This document shows, piece by piece, positions 61,840 to 64,000 of a stretch of 64,000 nt of DNA (position 1 is its first letter; each line of letters opens with the position of its first letter). Made by a program: the position numbers and the translations under genes. The notes under the pieces were generated by a model. The model worked only from the letters and a program-made list of their open reading frames with translations, searched no databases and was not told where the DNA came from. The stretch is taken from assembly GCA_023402075.1 (NCBI GenBank), contig JAEXCS010000015.1, positions 55,509 through 119,508 of the forward strand, in the 5' to 3' direction. This stretch comes from Bacillota bacterium. GTDB lineage: Bacteria > Bacillota > Clostridia > Oscillospirales > Oscillospiraceae.

Positions 61840-63459
61840 ATGATAACAACCGCAACAGTGAATGCCGGCATTTACTGCCGGTTATCCGTAGATGATCAAA
61901 CCTCCGGCGAAAGCGAGAGCATCCAAACACAAAAAGCCCTGCTGACTGATTATTGCAAGCAGCACAGCTTCCGTATCGTGGATTATTACATTGATGATGG
62001 TGTGAGCGGAACCTCTTTTGAGCGCCCAGAGTTCCAGCGAATGCTGGCGGCAATCGAAGCGGGACAAATCAACACGGTGATCTGCAAAGACCTCAGCCGT
62101 TTTGGACGCAACTATTATGAGGCCGGGATGTACCTCGACCGCTACTTCGTGCAGAATGATATCCGCTTCATTGCGCCCGGTGACAACGTGGATACCATCC
62201 GAGGCAAGTCGGACTTGAACGTGGCAATCATCAATATGATGAACGATTTTTATGCCCGTGGAATCTCCGAAAAGACAAAAGCAGCCAAACAAATCCGGGC
62301 GAAGCAGGGCTTGTTTGTAGGCTCCAAGCCTCCCTACGGCTATATGCGCGACCCCAACAACCGGCACCATCTGGTTATTGATGAGGAAGCGGCTCTTGTG
62401 GTCAAACGGATTTTTGACATGGCGGCATCGGGTGATGGCTACAACAGGATTGCGCGGGTACTGCACGCCGATGGAATCCTGAACCCCAGCGCCTACGCCA
62501 ATCAAAAAAGCCCCGGTTGCTTTCCGCAGGAGCATTGGAACACCGACAACCTCTGGCACGTTACATCCATCCAGACCATTCTTAAAAACCCAGTATACCT
62601 TGGACAGCTTTCTCAAGGTCGCAGGGGCAACAAGGTAATGAAGGGCAAGGAATATGAAAAGCCGCCCGAAGAATGGATTACCGTTGAAGACACCCATGAT
62701 GCCATCGTTTCCCGTGAGCAGTGGGAGCTGGTACAAAAGCAGCTTGCTGTGCGCAGACGAGCCTGCGCCGATGGCACGCCCCAGATGTTCGCAGGCCTTC
62801 TATACTGTGCCGACTGCGGCAGTGCCCTCTCCTTTTCCCGCTCTCCCCGCAAGACCATGCCGGATGACGGGCAGTACAAATGCTGGTATTACATGCGACA
62901 CGGCAAGGAGTTCTGCTCTACCCACTATGTGACGCTGTCTCAATTGGCATATGTGGTTGGGCATGACATCCGCAGGCAGGCACGTTATGCTGCGTTGTAC
63001 CACGACCGCTATGTAGAGGAACTGACCCGCTCCCTGACGGAGCAAGAAGAACAGCAGAGTGCGGCACAAAAAAGGGAAATAGAGCGGATGCGCAAGCGCT
63101 GTGGCGCATTGGATGGGATCGTTAAAAAGCTGTTAGAGCAAAATGCTGCCGGGGTAATTTCTGATGACCGCTTTTGTCTCCTTTCCTCTGAGTATGAGCG
63201 TGAGCAGGCAGAACTAAAAGAAAAGCTGGATGCCTACGATGAGGCGGCAGAAGCGAAACAGCAGGCTTTGGACAATGTGAAGCGCTTTGCAGATATCATC
63301 ACTGAGTACACCGATATTCGCTATTTGGATGCCCGAATCCTCAACAAGCTGATTCAAAAGATTGTTGTACACCAGCGGGAAAAGGGTGAGGATGGTAAGT
63401 ACACGCAACAAATAGACATTTACTATCAATTTATCGGCATGAGCCTGATTGAATTATAA
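61840..63459 (+). CDS. Large serine recombinase (integrase)
   Basis: The 539-aa protein has a resolvase catalytic domain with the nucleophile in GIYCRLSVDD (Ser16), SIQTQKALLTDYC, DDGVSGTSFERPEFQRML, CKDLSRFGRNY and a recombinase domain (LFVGSKPPYGYMRDPNN; IARVLHADGILNPSAY). It also has a zinc ribbon (LLYCADCGSALSF) and a coiled coil. It is a complete TnpX-like large serine recombinase. Located 22 bp from the right att core, it most probably integrates and excises the element. ATG 61840 follows AAAGGAG. Confidence 0.93.
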   Translation: MITTATVNAGIYCRLSVDDQTSGESESIQTQKALLTDYCKQHSFRIVDYYIDDGVSGTSFERPEFQRMLAAIEAGQINTVICKDLSRFGRNYYEAGMYLDRYFVQNDIRFIAPGDNVDTIRGKSDLNVAIINMMNDFYARGISEKTKAAKQIRAKQGLFVGSKPPYGYMRDPNNRHHLVIDEEAALVVKRIFDMAASGDGYNRIARVLHADGILNPSAYANQKSPGCFPQEHWNTDNLWHVTSIQTILKNPVYLGQLSQGRRGNKVMKGKEYEKPPEEWITVEDTHDAIVSREQWELVQKQLAVRRRACADGTPQMFAGLLYCADCGSALSFSRSPRKTMPDDGQYKCWYYMRHGKEFCSTHYVTLSQLAYVVGHDIRRQARYAALYHDRYVEELTRSLTEQEEQQSAAQKREIERMRKRCGALDGIVKKLLEQNAAGVISDDRFCLLSSEYEREQAELKEKLDAYDEAAEAKQQALDNVKRFADIITEYTDIRYLDARILNKLIQKIVVHQREKGEDGKYTQQIDIYYQFIGMSLIEL

Positions 63460-63481
63460 TGTGGTTTTACTGGCATCACAC

Positions 63482-63513
63482 GGTCGAGAGTTCGATCCTC
63501 TTCGTCTCCACCA
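63482..63513 (+). pseudogene. 3' half of interrupted tRNA-Ala(CGC), attR
   Basis: GGTC core, T arm (GAGAG, TTCGATC, CTCTT), acceptor 3' strand CGTCTCC and ACCA, with no 5' half nearby. Joined to 48,947-48,994 it gives a 76-nt tRNA in which all seven acceptor pairs form (GGGGGCG with CGTCTCC, including G3:U70). Pairing with the intact tRNA's 5' half would be worse (A7:C66 mismatch). Confidence 0.88.
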
Positions 63514-63517
63514 AGAA

Positions 63518-63549
63518 AGCGGTTAAATCGATTGATTTAACCGCTTTTT
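63518..63549 (+). terminator. Terminator after attR tRNA half
   Basis: A perfect 12-bp stem (AGCGGTTAAATC) with a GATT loop and a T tail, presumably the original terminator of the interrupted tRNA gene. Confidence 0.85.
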
Positions 63550-63577
63550 CATAACTTTTTGGAGGATTTTGAGGGCC

Positions 63578-63754
63578 TGCGAACCTGCCGTTTCCACGCT
63601 TTTTCGTAAAATTGGCCTCGCCTGGTTCGCATCCTATTTTCCTATGTGAAAAAGAGGGCAAGAATTGACTCAAAAGCCATCCCTAAAATACCACAAGCAA
63701 AACAGCCCCAAAACCTTAGAAGTTGCGAACCATCCCCTGCGCTCGGTTCGCATC
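63578..63754. repeat. Repeated GGTTCGCA motif, two copies on each strand
   Basis: TGCGAACC occurs at 63578-63585 and 63724-63731; GGTTCGCATC occurs at 63624-63633 and 63745-63754. The same 10-mer is in the anticodon loop of the split tRNA (48,976-48,985) and in the degenerate copy (48,802-48,811). Confidence 0.7.
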
Positions 63755-63825
63755 TAAATTTCCGAAAAGTATTGAAATATCAAGAAAAATCGAGCTTCTC
63801 CCCAGAAGTACAATAGGGTGCTCAG

Positions 63826-63858
63826 GGCCAACATTCATTGCAGAATGTTGGCCTTTTT
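63826..63858 (+). terminator. Terminator hairpin in right flank
   Basis: GGCCAACATTC pairs perfectly with GAATGTTGGCC across a 6-nt loop and is followed by TTTTTATTTT. Confidence 0.8.
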
Positions 63859-64000
63859 ATTTTATCAAAATACAATTTAAGCCTGCAAATAAAAAGTCAA
63901 TAGGAAATCAGGCAAAACAGGCGACGGAAAAAAAGCAACGCAAAAAGGCCACCGCTGAAGCATCAGCCAAAAGTGAACAGGCAGAATGTTATCGTGAAAG

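Larger units (their letters stand above)
48991..63485 (+). mobile_element. Integrative mobilizable element carrying a DEAH-helicase operon and a tRNA-Ala
   Basis: The element spans about 14.5 kb between two GGTC cores that split a tRNA-Ala(CGC) gene. From left to right it contains an intact tRNA-Ala(CGC), a four-gene AT-rich cargo operon, a small DUF6809-like gene, a structured oriT-like region, mobC, a MOBP-type relaxase, a 61-aa gene and a large serine recombinase ending 22 bp before the right core. No type IV secretion, coupling protein or replication genes are present, so transfer would need a helper. Boundaries rest on the reconstructed tRNA, not on comparison with an empty site. Confidence 0.82.
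63514..64000 (+). other. Right flank without a supported gene
   Basis: This AT-rich stretch contains two terminator hairpins (63518-63549 and 63826-63858) and four copies of an 8-bp tRNA-derived motif. A lysine/alanine-rich frame is open from about 63860 to the window end without a clear start codon and may be the first part of a gene outside the window. Confidence 0.4.

Noticed and set aside
63482..63513. Standard tyrosine-integrase insertion at a tRNA 3' end.
   Set aside because: Only 4 bp are shared between the ends, the tRNA is not rebuilt, and the adjacent integrase is a large serine recombinase.
63860..64000. Lysine/alanine-rich open frame at the window end as a gene.
   Set aside because: No start codon or ribosome site is visible, and it runs through a terminator; it is mentioned only as a possible partial gene.

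Overview
The window reads as a chromosome segment of a GC-rich, anaerobic, endospore-forming Firmicute, most likely an Oscillospiraceae-type Clostridia. The case rests on spoIID, two different class III (oxygen-sensitive) ribonucleotide reductases with their radical-SAM activases, several Firmicute-typical small families (DUF1385, DUF896, XpaC, YlmH-like) and GC-rich codon use. No database search was run. Family names come from recognising motifs and overall sequence, and species is not claimed.

Positions 1-48,700 are core chromosome. In order they hold: the end of a chromate transporter; pseudouridine catabolism (psuG-psuK); an ABC exporter overlapping a YlmH-like gene, followed by small DUF genes and xpaC; a dicarboxylate-type symporter with dapF; a glycosyltransferase; a DEDDh exonuclease; a PLP aminotransferase overlapping a radical-SAM gene; a cation P-type ATPase behind a yybP-ykoY (Mn2+) riboswitch; a class III RNR with a fused C-terminal redoxin, and an NrdG-like activase; spoIID; a polar amino-acid ABC importer behind a lysine riboswitch; a PAP2 phosphatase overlapping a REC-GGDEF-EAL-REC protein; a MATE pump; a second, stand-alone nrdD-nrdG pair with an NrdR-like box; rimO-pgsA; recA-recX; prmC-DUF1385; and a lipoprotein/response regulator/histidine kinase operon.

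Positions 48,600-63,513 are a mobile region inside a tRNA cluster. A strong promoter is followed by truncated tRNA 5' ends. The third (48,947-48,994) is the 5' 48 nt of a tRNA-Ala(CGC). Its missing 3' 28 nt lie about 14.5 kb away at 63,486-63,513. Joining them at the shared GGTC gives a complete 76-nt tRNA with a paired acceptor stem and the G3:U70 alanine identity pair. Between the halves is an integrative mobilizable element encoding a large serine recombinase beside its right end, a MobC-like protein, a relaxase, a structured oriT-like region and, just inside the left end, a whole tRNA-Ala(CGC) that could replace the gene the insertion destroys.

The cargo (49,391-59,125) is much more AT-rich than the chromosome. 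It is a tight four-gene operon: a CoiA-like zinc-finger protein, a coiled-coil protein with a degenerate nucleotide-binding-like segment, an unrecognised 331-aa protein, and a 1730-aa DEAH helicase with several zinc knuckles and a DUF1998-type C terminus. The helicase resembles DruE of Druantia and other COG1205 helicases, but the three partners match no Druantia, DISARM or BREX partner I recognise. It is the best candidate here for an undescribed, probably anti-phage or anti-plasmid, system.
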